Source: Cristatella mucedo (taxonomy: Eukaryota > Bryozoa > Phylactolaemata > Cristatellidae). From it: a DNA stretch of 64,000 bases. The DNA is taken from assembly GCA_009760855.2 (NCBI GenBank), contig WPIO01000076.1:920001-984000 (forward strand), read 5' to 3'. Under the pieces are notes generated by a model, which saw only the letters and a program-made list of their open reading frames with translations, did not search any database and was not told the origin of the DNA. The translations under genes and the position numbers were made by a program. Of this stretch, positions 49,996 through 62,554 are shown one piece after another (position 1 is the first letter of the stretch; each line of letters starts with the position of its first letter).

Positions 49996-50749
49996 TTAAT
50001 GCTGAATAGGATTGGTTATCACATCCCGCCCACTTTGTGGCCAGTTTTTAGTTGAAAAATCTGGAAGAGGCATCATGATGTTTCATTCAATACTACTCGC
50101 ACCAATTCGATTTCTCAACTTTTCCAATCATCTAGTTTTTTGGCACGGTACTGTTGCAATGATTTTAAGAGAGCCGATAATAACTAAAGATATAAAGCAA
50201 CAACAATGGACCCGTGCGAATACCAATAAATGGAGCGAATACCCGTCTCAACATTCCATGCGCGTGGGATGCCTTTGCCTCACGCGCGTAGCATTATGCA
50301 CTTTCACGTGCTACATAAGAGGAAATACAAATTAAAGAATTGTATACAGCGCAGTGTATTGTAGCATAATGTAGGTACTCAGCATGGACTCATGTCAGTC
50401 AGACTGTGGCTGAGCCACGGGGAGGAGGCGAGTCTGAAAAAGAGCAGCTCTCACTGACGGCCATGTTCGCGGGCATTCAGCTTCACTTGGTTGTAACTAA
50501 CGCGACTTGATCCACCAATGTGCGATCTACCCATGTGCGATCTGCCCATGTTGGGATCTGCCCATGTTAAAAATGCCGCCGGGAAGATAACCTGGCACCC
50601 GCTATTTATAAGTCGGAGCGAGCGATGGTGCTACTCCGACAGCGAGAATGAAGTATAATTAGGGGCGAAAATATGATGCAGCTTAAAAGCAACGACACTG
50701 ACAGAAGACGCGAACTAGTGAGTACGCCTACTCAGACGCTTTATTAACC

Positions 50750-50892
50750 AGCATGGCTAGGCAGGAAGGCAAGGCAGGAAGGCAAGGCAGGAAGGCAAAG
50801 CAGGAAGGCTAAGAAGGCTAGGCAGGGAAGGCTAAACAGGAAGGCTAGGAAGGCTAGGCAGGAAGGCAGGGAAGGCTAAACAGGAAGGCAAG
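50750..50892. repeat. GGAAGGC/GGCAAGG minisatellite closing unit 2
   Basis: About ten imperfect units of AGGAAGGCAAGGC / AGGAAGGCTAGGC. It is longer than the unit 1 array and marks the right edge of the duplication. Confidence 0.9.
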
Positions 50893-51239
50893 CGTAGGAA
50901 TACCATAAACCGAGGGTTTCAAGCGACTTAACGAGACCCTGAGAATGGCCAATGAATGAACCCTATGAATGGCCACCGAGAGGAGACTCCTTGACAGAAA
51001 ACAACCTCACTAGTTTCAGGGTTCGGCTTAAGTAGCTCAAGCGAGAGAATGCCCTTCAAGAGAAGCGAGTGATCTACTACTACGCCTACGCCGACGAAAA
51101 GCTAACTGTAATTTGAACAGCGAAGCTGTGTGTGCTGTGGCTACTACGATAGCAGCTTGTATTTTGTTGACCTGTAGAGTTCGGGTTAACAAGAGACTGC
51201 GACAAATAGCGACACAGCTGAAATCTCCACGTTAAACTT

Positions 51240-53290
51240 CAGAAACTGTGGTTTTAATTCCAAATTATTGAGAGCGATGTTATGGTTTCACCCTCCAAAT
51301 TTTATGCAGTTGGGCATTCTTGTGCTATGGCCGCAAGTGAACTGGACCAGCCAGCCTTTATTCGCATTCGAACGGCGATGCAGCTGCCATTTCAACAATA
51401 TGAATCTCGCGAAACTGCGGTTTTGATTCCAAATTATAGAGGCCAGTATGCCGAGTGTACCTAGCAAATTTCGAGCAATTGCGCTTGCACTTCTCATGCT
51501 ATTGATTCCAACGACCCAGCCCAAGCAGCAAAAATGCTGAGACTACATCAAAGCTACCATTTCCACAAAAAGCTTTGCCTAACTTCAGTCTTGATTTCAA
51601 ATTATAGACATCATTTTTATACGTTCACCCCCTGGATTTCACGTGATTGCTACGTGCGTTCTCATGCTGTAGCCTCCGACGGCCCGGATATAATGACAGC
51701 CCTAAATAGTTTAACTGCGATACCGCTGCTATTAAAACACAAAAGCTTCATGCAACTGCGGTTTTGATTGCAAATTATAGACAACAGCGTTCCACGTTTG
51801 CCCAGTAGAGTCATTGAGTTTTCGCATTCTCCTGCCATGGCCTCTAATGGCACGGGCCAGCCAGCCTCATTGCGCAATCGAACAGCTGCCATTTCTAGAC
51901 AAAGCTTCTCGAAACTGCAGTTTTTGTTTCGAACAATAGACAAAAGTTGTTTCAGGTTTACCAATGAAATGTCTTGCGATTTCGCTCGCGCATTCTCGTG
52001 CTCGTGCCTCCGCTGGTCGTACCCGAATGGCAGCCTCAAACATTTGAACTTTTATTAGGCTGCCGTTTCCACAAAACCCTTGCGCAACTGTAATGGATTT
52101 CAAGTGATAGGCAACAGCATGCCAGGTTTACAGACCAAATTTAAGCCGATTGTGATTGCGCGTCCTCAGGCTATGGCCTCCGATGGCCCGGCCCAACTGG
52201 CAGCCCTAAACCGTCAAACTGCGGTACAGCTGTCTTTTCAGAAAAAAAAGATTTGCTCAAATGTGGTTTTAATTGTAAATTGTAGCAAGCGGTTTACCCG
52301 ATTTACCCACCAGATGGCACGAGGTTGAGCTTGGGTGTTCACATGCTCTAGCATTTAATGGCTCGAACCAGCCAGCCTGCCTAAATAATCGAACTGCTAT
52401 ACAGCTTCTGTTTCCACAAGAATTTCGTAACTGAAGTTTCGAGTCCACATTGTAATTATCAATGTTCTGGGCTTACCCGCACAATTTCGAACGATTGAAT
52501 TGCGATACAGCTGCCATTTCTATAATAGGCGTCGTGGAATTGCAGTTTGAATTTCACATTATATAAATCATTGAGCCGAGTTAACCAAATAAGTTTCATA
52601 GCGTAGCGCATGGGCGTTCTTAGGCTATCTCACCTCCGATGGCCCGAGGCGAGATGGCCTCCCGGCGTGTTTGAATTGCGATGCTGCAGTCATTTACACA
52701 GTCGACGTATCGCAACTGCGACGGTTTTTAATTCCACGCTCAAGAGAACAGTGCTCCGGCTTTACCAACCGAATTTCGTAGCATCGAGCGTAGACGTTTT
52801 TTATGCTATAGCCTGCGAAGGCGAAGGGATATTGCGAGAGGCTATTGCGGGAGAACGCGAACGCGAATGCAATGCTGTGGAATTTGATTGGTACACCGGA
52901 ATACTGTTTTCGATAATGTGGAATCAAAGCCACCACAATTGCGAATGCTTATTGTGGAAATGGCAGCTGTATCGCAGCTCTTTTTTTTGGGAGGCTGGCT
53001 AGCTCGGACTATTGGAGGAGGCCCACAGCAGGAGAGCGAGCTAGGGCAATCGCGACATTTGGTGGGCAAATGTGGAACACCGTTTGCTATATTTGCAATG
53101 AAAATCGCTTTTTGAAGAATAATTTGAAATGTAAGCTGTCCCGCAGTTGGCGGTTTAGTACCGTTATTTAGGCCGGGCTATCTTTGAGAACGCGAATACA
53201 TAATCACGCGACATTTGTATGCAAACATGGCGTACTGTTGTTTGTCATTTAAAATAAAAACCATAGTTGTGCAAGGCTTTTTTTAGAAAA
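51240..53290. repeat. Degenerate tandem satellite, period about 170 bp
   Basis: A conserved anchor close to AACTGCGGTTTTGATTCCAA recurs at about 51245, 51414, 51582, 51755, 51914, 52087, 52259, 52430, 52539 and 52715, giving steps of 169, 168, 173, 159, 173, 172, 171, 109 and 176 bp. Each full monomer also has CAGCTGCCATTTC-like sequence about 30 bp before the anchor and ATGGCCTCCGATGGCCCGG-like sequence about 90 bp before it. Weaker anchors continue to about 53.29 kb. Short frames within it are not conserved between monomers. Confidence 0.85.
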
Positions 53291-53925
53291 GGAAGCTTGA
53301 AATGTATTTTCAAGTGGAATGAAAATTTCTTTAGTTCATATTGCATATCCAGATTTTATTTCTTTTTTTGAATGGTGTGGCCATTAACTTTTGCCTGAGA
53401 AAGATTGAGAAACAAAATTTTATTGATAGCTCATTTTATTTATTCTTTGAGTAATTCATTCATTTTATGAGGCAATGAAAATTCTTTTAGTCACATAAAG
53501 TATATTCATACGAATTTATGCTTATCTGCTTGTGTACATTTTTCTAAGGAGAGATACGTAGCTTTGACCAGATTTTCGAAAAGGTCCATGAATGGAGAGT
53601 CGGTTTAGCACCAATTGCCTAGGCCTTGTGAGTGGTGCAGCAGTAGCAAATTTGATCTCTTGTCTTGCATTCCAGGATTGCGGTCATCCTAATTAAGATA
53701 AAATAGAGTAGTAATAATAATAAACATTATATTAACAATAGATTTTAATGGCTATGTAAGAGAACTTGTTATTTTTCAACGTAGTTGAAGAGCAGTGCCA
53801 AAATTGTGGCCTACATGGTCAAGAGTACCACATAAAACTATTTCACGCATATTTAACACGGCATATAGATCACTGCAACTACTGCAATTACATTACTGCA
53901 TTACAGCACATTGATTACTGCAATT
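53290..53925. other. AT-rich intergenic DNA
   Basis: No gene recognised. An (AAT)n run with ATTAACAATAGA near 53710-53745 may be a degraded LINE tail. Confidence 0.4.
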
Positions 53926-53929
53926 ACTG

Positions 53930-54290
53930 AAATATGGAGTACCTCAGGGCTCAGTGCTAGGTCCGGTTCTTTTCACGGTTTATACTCTGCCTCTTGCTGA
54001 CGTGATTGCCAAGCACAATCTAGGCTTTCACTTCTATGCCGATGACACTCAGGTGTACCTTTGCTTTGATCCCTCCCAGCCTTCGAGTACCTCGAATTCT
54101 CTCAACTCACTTGCTGCATGTATTGATGATATCCGCACATGGATGGCAGCAAATTGTCTAAAACTAAACGATGATAAAACTAACTTACTAGTTATGGGCA
54201 AACCCAGTGTGATTCAGAAATTGGAAAGGCTGACGCTCAAATTGGCTCTGCCAGCTTATCTCCCATCAAATCAGTTCAAAATCTAGGTGC
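53930..54290 (+). pseudogene. LINE reverse transcriptase fragment
   Basis: The frame reads YGVPQGSVLGPVLFTVYTLP, then HFYADDTQVYLCF, then WMAANCLKLNDDKTNLLVMG. These are the RT motifs around the YADD catalytic box in CR1/L2-group LINEs. About 110 codons survive. The fragment starts abruptly at GVPQGS and ends soon after the thumb start, so it lacks the endonuclease and most of the RT fingers. Confidence 0.9.
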
Positions 54291-54419
54291 CATGTTCCAA
54301 AGTGACTGAAGTTCTTGCGAACATCGTATACGGAAACGATACAGCTAAGACCTGTTTAAAGTTATTCTGATTGTTATTTGACCGTAGCGCGTAAGAAATT
54401 ACGTGCCTATGGACATCTA

Positions 54420-55153
54420 AACGCTTATCGCTTCGGGCTGCTGGGTCTCCCACGCCGGCGGCTGCCTTAGCTTTGCCGGCGGCTAGTAACCTGCTTGTTA
54501 GTTATGATCGTCAGCAGCTGTTATCGCTTCGTCATCGCATATCTAATGCATTCGTAGATATTAATGTTGTTGCTCAGATTCATGAACTATGCATTAACAA
54601 AAGAAAAGCACCCCGTAGCCGCCGCAGTGGCTGGAACCGCCAGGTCAGACGCCGCTCGTTGGGCGGAACCTGCAAGCTGAGTACCAGCTCGTTCGGTATT
54701 CCTAGCATTGTCTCGAACCGCTCAGCACGCTCCCCCACTTGCGTCACTGTAAATCTCTCTAACTTAGTGGTCATCAGGCCTGTTGTAACCCCATCGGCCA
54801 GACTTAACGCTTGCCTTTGGAATCCTCGCTCGATGTGCAATAAACCTCTAGTAATACGCGACCTTATTTCTGAAAATGGTATCGACCTGCTCGCCCTAAC
54901 TGAAACTTGGCTGAAATCGATAAACTGTCCGACAATTAAAGACGCAACTCCATCTGGTTTCTCGTTCTTTCACACCCCTAGATCAATCAAAACTGGAGGT
55001 GGAGTTGCTATTGTCGTGCGCTCGAAATTCAACTTCAAGCCATTTGCGGTACCCTCGAAGCAGTGTTTTGAATCAATTGTCTTGATTTCACCCGAAAACA
55101 AGCTACCGATAGTGGCAGTAGTCTATCGCCCTCCAGGTACAAAATCCTCCTAA
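54420..55153 (+). pseudogene. LINE apurinic-type endonuclease fragment
   Basis: A 226-codon frame (54473-55153). Its first half is a basic region of unknown role (KRKAPRSRRSGWNRQVRRRS). The second half is the N-terminal part of a LINE endonuclease: NACLWNPRSMCNK, LLALTETWL, FFHTPRSIKTGGGVAIVVRS and VAVVYRPPGTK. It stops after VYRPPG, before the later catalytic motifs. It lies downstream of the RT fragment, opposite to the order in one element, so these are two separate insertions or a rearranged one. Confidence 0.85.
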
Positions 55154-55292
55154 TTATTAAACACCAGCTTTTAAAGATATTTGTAAATGGTATAATATAT
55201 AGAAATAGTTAATATAGCCTAGTAATGATAGCATACTTTTTGATTAGATGCTCTCAAAAGTAATCTCCCACTAGGTCCCTTCCATTTGTTAG

Positions 55293-56597
55293 TGTAACGC
55301 CGAAGGCTCGGCGGAGTAGGCTTAACCTGCCTGCCGCTTACCTAGCGGCGTAACCTACCGCCCAATGCCGTTCGGTGCGCGTCTACGCACAATAAGCAGG
55401 CCGCCACGAAACGAGCGTTTCTGGCGCTGACCTACTCACCGTTACTAAAGGGGGTCGTGAGTCCGCGGCGTGAATTGGAAAGCGAGACACACAAATTTGG
55501 GATTTTACTTAGCTTTATTCGCTAGCGCACAAAGTCGCTGCGCGTCCAGCTCAGTTTAATCTCCACACTCCTCGCACGCTCTCAACAGCACAAGCACTCT
55601 TGCGGAGGGAATGCGTCTATTGTGGGGAAGGACTCGAAGAAGATGAGGAGCCCGAACCGGAGCCTAGACCCTGACTGGAGAATTAGGGCTCCGCTTCCAC
55701 CTTAACGGCAGGAATACCTCACACACTACCTCAAGCACTCTTGCGGAGGAAATACGTCTCCACACTTAGGCTACCTGCGTCTCTAGGGGGAACGGCCTAA
55801 ATAGGCGAAGGAGCCCAAACCCACGGAATATCTCACCCACCACACCAACTACGTCTAGCTCGCACCGGCAATCCTTATATACCGAGACCACGTGCGAGCG
55901 TGCACACACAAAACCCAAAAGAAACACAAAATGCTAGCTCGGGCGCAATATGACCGTATTCGGTGGAGTCCAACAAATCCTCCTAGCGCTGTCTCGTCCT
56001 ATCCCATCAATTGCCGGCGAACAGCCCGCCACCCTCCCTCGCTTACAGAGAAACGAGTCCGACGGCGTCGAAGCGACGCCGAAGAGAGGAGCCGAACAAA
56101 AGACCCAGACCGAGCGTCGCTCGATTCTTAAATACCTAGCTGAGACAATGGGCAAGAGCTTAGTGGTATTGGGCCTGACACTGCGGCCAGGAATTAATAC
56201 CGTCACTAGGCCATTGGAAGGGCACCCCTGTCCAGCTTGAATGCCGAATAGGTTCCAGGCGATTCTTTTTGGACAGAGTTACGGCCGAGGTTGACAGGCC
56301 AGCCATCATCAATCAGCAGCTCCCACGGGTATCAGACCAATTCTAAAGGCCGAATCGCCACCGCTGGTCTCAGAGCTTCCCTAGTTTGCTCTTAAACTCT
56401 TGCTCTCTAACCACACTGGCGCTCCTCTTTGGCTCACTGATCCAGGACAAAGGAGTTTTCGCCCACCGAAAAGTTCTGTTCGCACTAAAATAAAGCCAAG
56501 GCCAGCGCGGCGCTACATTAGTCTCAACGCCTCCAGGCGTCGATTTGCCAACTTTAAAATCCAATTGCATTTTAGGCCAAAAGTGACAACCGTTACA
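55293..56597 (-). mobile_element. Probable solo LTR
   Basis: The segment begins TGTAACG and ends CGTTACA, a perfect 7-bp terminal inverted repeat of the TG...CA type used by retroviral-like LTRs. Read on the minus strand it has TATATAAGG (about 55873-55881) followed some 360 bp later by AATAAA (about 55514), the order expected for U3-R-U5. No gag/pol sequence flanks it. I do not see a clear target-site duplication, which lowers confidence. Confidence 0.55.
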
Positions 56598-57700
56598 TGC
56601 AATTATTATTAATTTAATTTCAATGTTAGTTTATTATATTTTTTGCTTAACCACAGTTGACTTATTAATGCAGGACGAAACTAGACGTACTATTGTTCCG
56701 TCCACACCAGCCAGGCAATGCAATATTTCTTCTTGGCATAACAGTAATTGATTTAGAATACAGAAAGCCACTTGAATATATTTAATCGTATACTTGCAAA
56801 AATTATAGTTGCGCAATTTTTTAGCTCGCATTTTTCGGAGTTGCTCGCAATGTGTGCTTTTGACGGCAAGCTTGTGTCTTGCTCGCTTTCGTTACGGCGC
56901 CATGCGGTGCAGCTATTCAAACCGGATGCGACCTCGCGACCCTGGGGCATTCCATTAAGGCGCCGCTTGGCCTCATTTCGTCCACCGCACGCGTGCAGCG
57001 CCGCCGCGTCTTGGCCGCGGCCGTACTCGACCATCGGAGCTTCGGACTCAGCGTAATTGGACGACGTTGGACGTAGCTAGAGCGGCCGTTCGTGGCGCTT
57101 CGTTTGGGTCACGTTCTTTGGTGGCGTCGTTCAGCGACATAGCTGGGTACGTGGCCGCCCATCTGCTAGGTCAGGTCGCCGTCGTTGTCTGCTGTCACCG
57201 CATACGCAGCGGCCGCGATACGCAGCGCCTTGCGCCGCTGCCGTACACGCTACACGCTGCCGTACCTGCCGTACCGCCCCCCCCCCACGAGCCCGGCGGT
57301 ACTCGGCGAGCCCATCGCACCGGGCCGACCGGTAGGACCGTTTGGGTCGCCCCGCGACTGGATGGGGCGGCTGGCTCGGCCTGCAAGCCAAGCGGCGCGC
57401 GAGCCGACGGCTTCGTTTGCTACTCTGTAGCCAAAAATGTCGCCCGTCATTCCGGAATCGAGTCGCTGCGATGGTGGTCGCACTTAACTCTAGAATCGGG
57501 TTTCGCCTCACATTGACTGGCTGGAGACAGGTTTTTGAATCCGGTCAGTGTGATTTGCTGTTGATTTTTCAACTATCATACGGAAGCGTAACTAATCCCA
57601 AGAGTGTTCGAAGCATTACTAGTAGGGCGCGAGCAGAGCAACTCGGGCGTGCTCAGGCAAGCCTTACCGTTCGCCCTACTTAAAGAGAATAATAGTAGTA
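56598..57700. other. GC- and CpG-rich block, no gene recognised
   Basis: From about 56880 to 57430 the sequence is very GC-rich with many CpGs. It carries long overlapping frames on both strands (149 codons plus, 126 codons minus), as expected when stops are rare. None shows a known domain. It could be a CpG-island-type promoter or a first exon. Confidence 0.4.
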
Positions 57701-57790
57701 ATAACCTGTCTTCTGTATTCCACCCTGAGAGAACCTAATGTCTATGGAGGCGCTTTACAACTCGCTGCACGAGGATTGATAACCGTGGGC
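57690..57790 (-). mobile_element. LINE 3' tail
   Basis: TAATAGTAGTAATAA followed by CACCCTGAGAGAACCTAATG and GAGGCGCTTTACAACTCGCT: the family terminal module on the minus strand. Confidence 0.65.
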
Positions 57791-58194
57791 TAATGACAAG
57801 CACAGGATCAAGCTTTAAAAAGCTTGGAAAAAGACATGCATGTTACGCTTGTATTCACATGTCAATGTACACAGAAAAAAGCACAGGGGAAGACACTCTG
57901 AGTCGCTTACTTTTAGGGCCCCTGGCCAGCAATATGCACCGAATCCTATAAATAATGCAATTTCAATTGGGTCGCAGGAAAAGTGGAAGAGCCGATATAC
58001 CTATCAGAGATTTAAAATATTACAAAGTCAACGCATGTGGTCACGGGGCCAGAAGTGCGATCCCCAAAAGATTTCCATTTAGTCCGAGGAACGGTGAGAC
58101 GGCTAGGAACGAGAGATGGGAAAGCACACCAGAAAGAGCTTGGAGGTCAGATAGGACAGAGGTCGAAAAGCTGCAAGCCAGAGTAGCGATCTGA

Positions 58195-60070
58195 AAAAAA
58201 AATAATAATAATAATTCGTTTTATAGCATCCTCAGAGAACTTAATTGCTTTCTAAGCAGTTTTCCATTTCCTGCAAAGAAAGCATGATCGAATGGTTAGT
58301 GGTAGCATGCTCAATGTCAACAAGCATTACACGGTTAGAGGTCACATGCACCGGGTCAGCATGCAAATAGGGTTAGTGGCAGCACGAAGTGTCAGCACGC
58401 ATAAACACACATAGGGCGAATCACAGACTCGGTAAATGCTGTGATAAATACATGTGCTTTTGGCTCCTTTTCAAATGTCAGGTCCGGGGATGTCGTGACG
58501 CTAGTCGGAAGTGAGTTCAAGGCTTCAGGAGCATATGAACTAAAGGCACGGTCTCCAAAGGGTTTGAGGTTCGTGCAAGGTATAGGTAAGCTCTTAAATT
58601 CCGAAAAGCGGGCGGTACTGTGCTAAGCCTGATCGCGAAGTGGATCTGACAGGTAGGCTGGAGCCAAAAAATAAAGGGACGTAAAAGTGAGTGACGGAAC
58701 CTCGAAGTCGATGCCTTGCTTGACCGGGAGCCAGTGCAAGTCAGCTAGAAGTGGTGTGTTGTGGCAACCGCTTCGCTCACGACAGATAAACCTAGCTGCA
58801 GAGGTTTTCACCAGCTGTAAGCGCATGATTGCACAGGGTGGTAGATCGGCAAGCAGTGAGTTACAGAAGTCGAGACGGGATGTCAAAAATGCTTGGGCCA
58901 ATTTAGACGTGGTATTTGTGTCTAAACAAGCCTGAATTTCAGGAATGCCATGTAGGTGAAAGTAGGCAGACTCTTGACTATGGAGCTGATGTGGTCGTCT
59001 AATGAACGGTCACTTTAAAAAACGACAGCTTGATTTCATTCAGGTTCAACAGGAAATGTGCTGGCAGAGCACATTTCCTGAGCGATTTTGAGTGCTACGT
59101 TTTCCAATTTCTGAATCCCACTTGGTTTTCCCGTAATTAGTAAGTTGGTTTGATCATCATGCAATTTGAGAATGTTTGCTGTCATCCATGTGCAGATGTC
59201 ATCAATACACGTAGCAAGGGGAGTTGAGAGAATTCGAAGTGCTGGAGAGCTAGGAGAGATCAAAGCAAAAGTACAACTGAGCGTCATCTGCATGAAAGTG
59301 AAAACCTGGATTGCTCCTGGCAATCACATCGGCAAGGCGTGAGTATAAGTTGTGGAAAGATCCGGACCAAGCATAGAACCCTAAGGTATGACGTTCTTCA
59401 GAGATTCTTTGAATGATCTTATTTCACTCAAATAAATACTCTGGAGTCTCCCATTGAGATAGGACCTGAACCATTGCATTGCAGTGCCAGTGATTTTCCC
59501 CAGTCGAGATGAGAGGCACTCAAGACGGACTTGGTGATCGATAGTATCAAAAGTTGCCAAAAGATCGAGCAAAACAAGCAGGGATACCATGCCTAAGTCT
59601 GCATTCCTAAGCAGGTCGTTATACACCCGAAGCAATGCTTACTCTGTGGAGTGATTTGCTTTAACACCAGACTGGAACTTACTATAATGGTTTGATGTTT
59701 CAATGTATGGTGTTCAGCTGGTCTGCCACGACTCGTTTCAGTGTTTTATGATAGGAACGTTAGAATGAAGACTAGGCGGTAGTGGCTCAAATTTCTCTTG
59801 GTCAACGTTGCTTTCTTGAATAGCGGCCTGACTACAGCTTTTTTGAAAGGCGCTGAGACATGACCTGATGCGAATGACATATTTATGGTGCTAGTTGTGC
59901 ATGGCAGCAGCAGGTCTGTGCAGCGAAGAAGCCGTACAGTAGAAATAGGGTCCAGATGACTAGTGGTCTTCTTTGATTGGGATATGAACCTCAGCACGAG
60001 GTCACAAGTGGCCTCCTTGAATGTAGACATTGAGTTGCTGTATGGAGTTGAGGGGCAGGATTCCAGGACT
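58195..60070 (-). mobile_element. Decayed CR1/L2-group LINE with RT domain and 3' end
   Basis: This is the longest LINE in the window, read on the minus strand. In order it shows an RT N-terminal segment (SHLDPIST, FKKAVVRPLFKK; 60030-59746), fingers/palm (LLVLLDLLATFDTIDH, WFRSYLNGRLQS; 59635-59381), post-YADD region (CIDDICTWMTANILKLHDDQ; 59323-59036), C-terminal region (SRLDFCNSLLADLP, LADLHWLPVKQGIDF; 58901-58623), 3' UTR blocks and the terminal module ending at (ATT)n near 58200. Several frameshifts separate these parts, and the endonuclease is missing. It is inactive. Confidence 0.9.
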
Positions 60071-61430
60071 CTCTGAGCTTGTCTATCTAGTTGACAAAGA
60101 AGCTAGAGAAGCGATCATCCCAAGGATCACCTTGTGAGGAGTTAAGATGGGAGAGGTTAAGGAGATGGTTGATCGTAGACATCAGCATTTTTTATTATGC
60201 ATCTATGATTCAACTACGTTTTTATAGGAGCTCGACTTGGTCTTTGCTAGGATTGAAAACAGCAGTCTGCATATACCATTCGATGGATAGTCGGTTGTGA
60301 TCTGTTGTATGCTTTTTTAAGCTTGCGCTCATTAGACCTTGCTAGTTTAATGTCAGTGATAAACCAAAGCCCGTCTGGGCGAGGGCACGTTGGGGTTGCG
60401 TCGTAATTGGTCGGGCGGTTGACTGCTTTTAGCCATTCCTCGGTTGAGGCGTACGGGTCGATGCCATTTTAGAATGAAGGTCGCTTAGTAATAGAGGTTT
60501 TGCACAAAGCTAAAGGACGTGCAAAACATAAGTCATTCCTCGCCGGGTTGATGAAGGTTTTGGTGTACTAGTGTTGTATGTATATGTTGAGATCGTAATA
60601 GAGAATGCATACCCCAGCCTATGGCAGTGACTCGCTTAAATGTTGTTGTCTGCTGGTATTAGGCTGAAGGAGGCCCTCCCGACCTTGACTGACCAATCGA
60701 GGCGCAGCGTTCCTGCTGCTGGCGTTAGCAACAGCGTTGGCCAATCGGAGCGCAACGTCCTGGGGCGTTGATGACGGAAGCTCCGATTAGATTAGAACGT
60801 CTGCGAAGAGTCATTGATTAAACGTGGTCGAGTTCGGTTATTTTCCGAGTGCTCCGAGTCGTTTGCCGTTTGGCAATGCGCGCACACACACGCTCACAAC
60901 ATCTACAAAAACTAATTCCGACCCTCCTGTTGTAAGACAGTTTGGCTCATTCGTGGTAACAACATTCCGATCGGCGAATGCCCGCTTATTGGCACATTAA
61001 CGTTGTGGCGGATGTTCCTCTCTCTTTAAGAGATAGTAGGTCATTCCCCATAGGTGGGTTTGAATCGTGTGCCTGCATATTGGTGCCCGGTCCATGGCCA
61101 GATCTCGTCCATCTGTAACCGCGAAGATGCTCGTGCCCCGGTTCTCTACCAGTGGACAGCGTAGTGCATCGGTTCAGCCCACAACTGAGTGCAGAAAGCA
61201 ACAGTTTACTGTGGGCCTTACAGTAGTGGTTACGCGCTGCCGGCGCAAGCGCTTTACGCGGCGCGAACCGGACCGACGGAGGTAACTTCGTGAGAACTCC
61301 CGAAGCCCGACTACAATAAGCTACCACACGCCTGCGTCGCTAGCGATGGTCCCGACCCCGAAGGCGGACCGCTACAGCACCTCAAGATATGAGCAGCTAA
61401 CCGAGTAGCCTACAGAACACAACCACACAT
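60070..61430. other. No gene recognised; possible short LTR remnant
   Basis: Two CCAATCG-containing near-repeats (GACCAATCGAGGCGCAGCG and GCCAATCGGAGCGCAACG) lie at about 60690-60755. A segment from TGTTGT (60641) to ACAACA (60901) could be a small LTR but has no visible target duplication or internal signals. Other frames are short and without domains. Confidence 0.35.
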
Positions 61431-62540
61431 TTTAAGTTGCACTTAGCTGTTCGTCGCCGTAGGTTCGACTCTCGTGCTCTCGAGGCGTAGTCTCGAATCG
61501 ACTACCGAAGCTGCAGCCCCGAGCTCTGTCAGTCGTCTCGTTTATACTCTCCCTTTCCCCTCTTGACCTTGAGCATAGCTGCCACTTTCTCTGACCCCAG
61601 CTCTTGGTGTCCGTCCTCGGCCTATTCCCTTCCACCTGTAATTTATTAGATGGCCCCTTCACCAGCTTGCCATCCTTTCGCTCTTTTGTCTAATGGAGTA
61701 CAGTAGTCGGTCCACGTCCTGACCGCTCTTTGTCTGACCAAAGCTCCATTCTAACCTGAGCGGATCTCACTGTCAGGCTGACACCTCGCTCCGCTTCCGG
61801 TTAACTAATGTGTCCCCTACCCAACACTTCTTGGCTAGTCCGCCCGCTACGGGTTGCTCTGGGTGCTCTAGTCAGACCCACTAAGGCAGGGGCTAGTATC
61901 GCAGCTGGCCTGAGAGCTTCCCCAGTGCACACCCAACCTGTCAAAGAGAGTTCACTCTGCCGCGGCCGCAAGTATATCAAATCTGTCACAGAAGTTCTTC
62001 ATTGGTATGTGTGTCTCACTTCAGTATGACCAGCAGATGTTACGTTGGAGAGCTTCTGTAGCTCGCTCCAAGCTCGCTCCGAATGCGGCTCGCTTAGGGT
62101 AACCGGCAGACTCCATCTAGCACCCTAGTTCCGTCCAGAGATGAGATGCTCGCCTTTAAAGACAACGGTCGTGGTCTCGAGCCCTGCAGCGGATCGTTGG
62201 AGATTAAGTTCTCTTGGGGTGCCATTCAAAAGACGTGTACACTACATGCACAGCATATTTCATGCACCAGATAACCGTTTCTTATCTACAAAGCACCTCT
62301 CGAGCGTGTAGTTAACTGTCTTACATTTTCGCCTAGTTTAACTCACGTGAGATAAGGATTGAATGTGCGCATGGAATTTAACTCGTGAAGCGCCGGAAAC
62401 TGACTCAGCCGATGTCATCCGCCTAGCAGACGCTCGGTAGTTGTATGCCGGCGTCCTAAATCGTCCAAATTACGACTACCAATGTACTCGTTATTCGCGG
62501 CACCTTAACTATAATGGCCTGGAAATGGTTGTGTGATAAT
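61430..62540. other. No gene recognised; SINE-like fragment at 62.14-62.23 kb
   Basis: Mixed DNA. Near 62190 a GGTCTCGAGCCCTGC B-box-like core is followed by TTAAGTTCTCTTGGGGTGCC, resembling the tRNA-head/tail arrangement seen in the other SINE copies. Confidence 0.35.
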
Positions 62541-62554
62541 CCATGGTTGTGCAG

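Larger units (their letters stand above)
33153..50892. repeat. Tandem segmental duplication, unit 2
   Basis: This is the second direct unit. It begins with the TATGCCGATGTCTCTTGAAT leader, carries an amplified hairpin array, an inverted segment with about 1.8 kb of unit-2-specific DNA, an extra promoter copy and gene B, and ends with the GGAAGGC minisatellite. Confidence 0.9.

Noticed and set aside
60641-60901. Small LTR bounded by TGTTGT and ACAACA
   Set aside because: The terminal match is short, there is no target duplication, and no TATA or polyadenylation pair is visible. Left as a possibility only.
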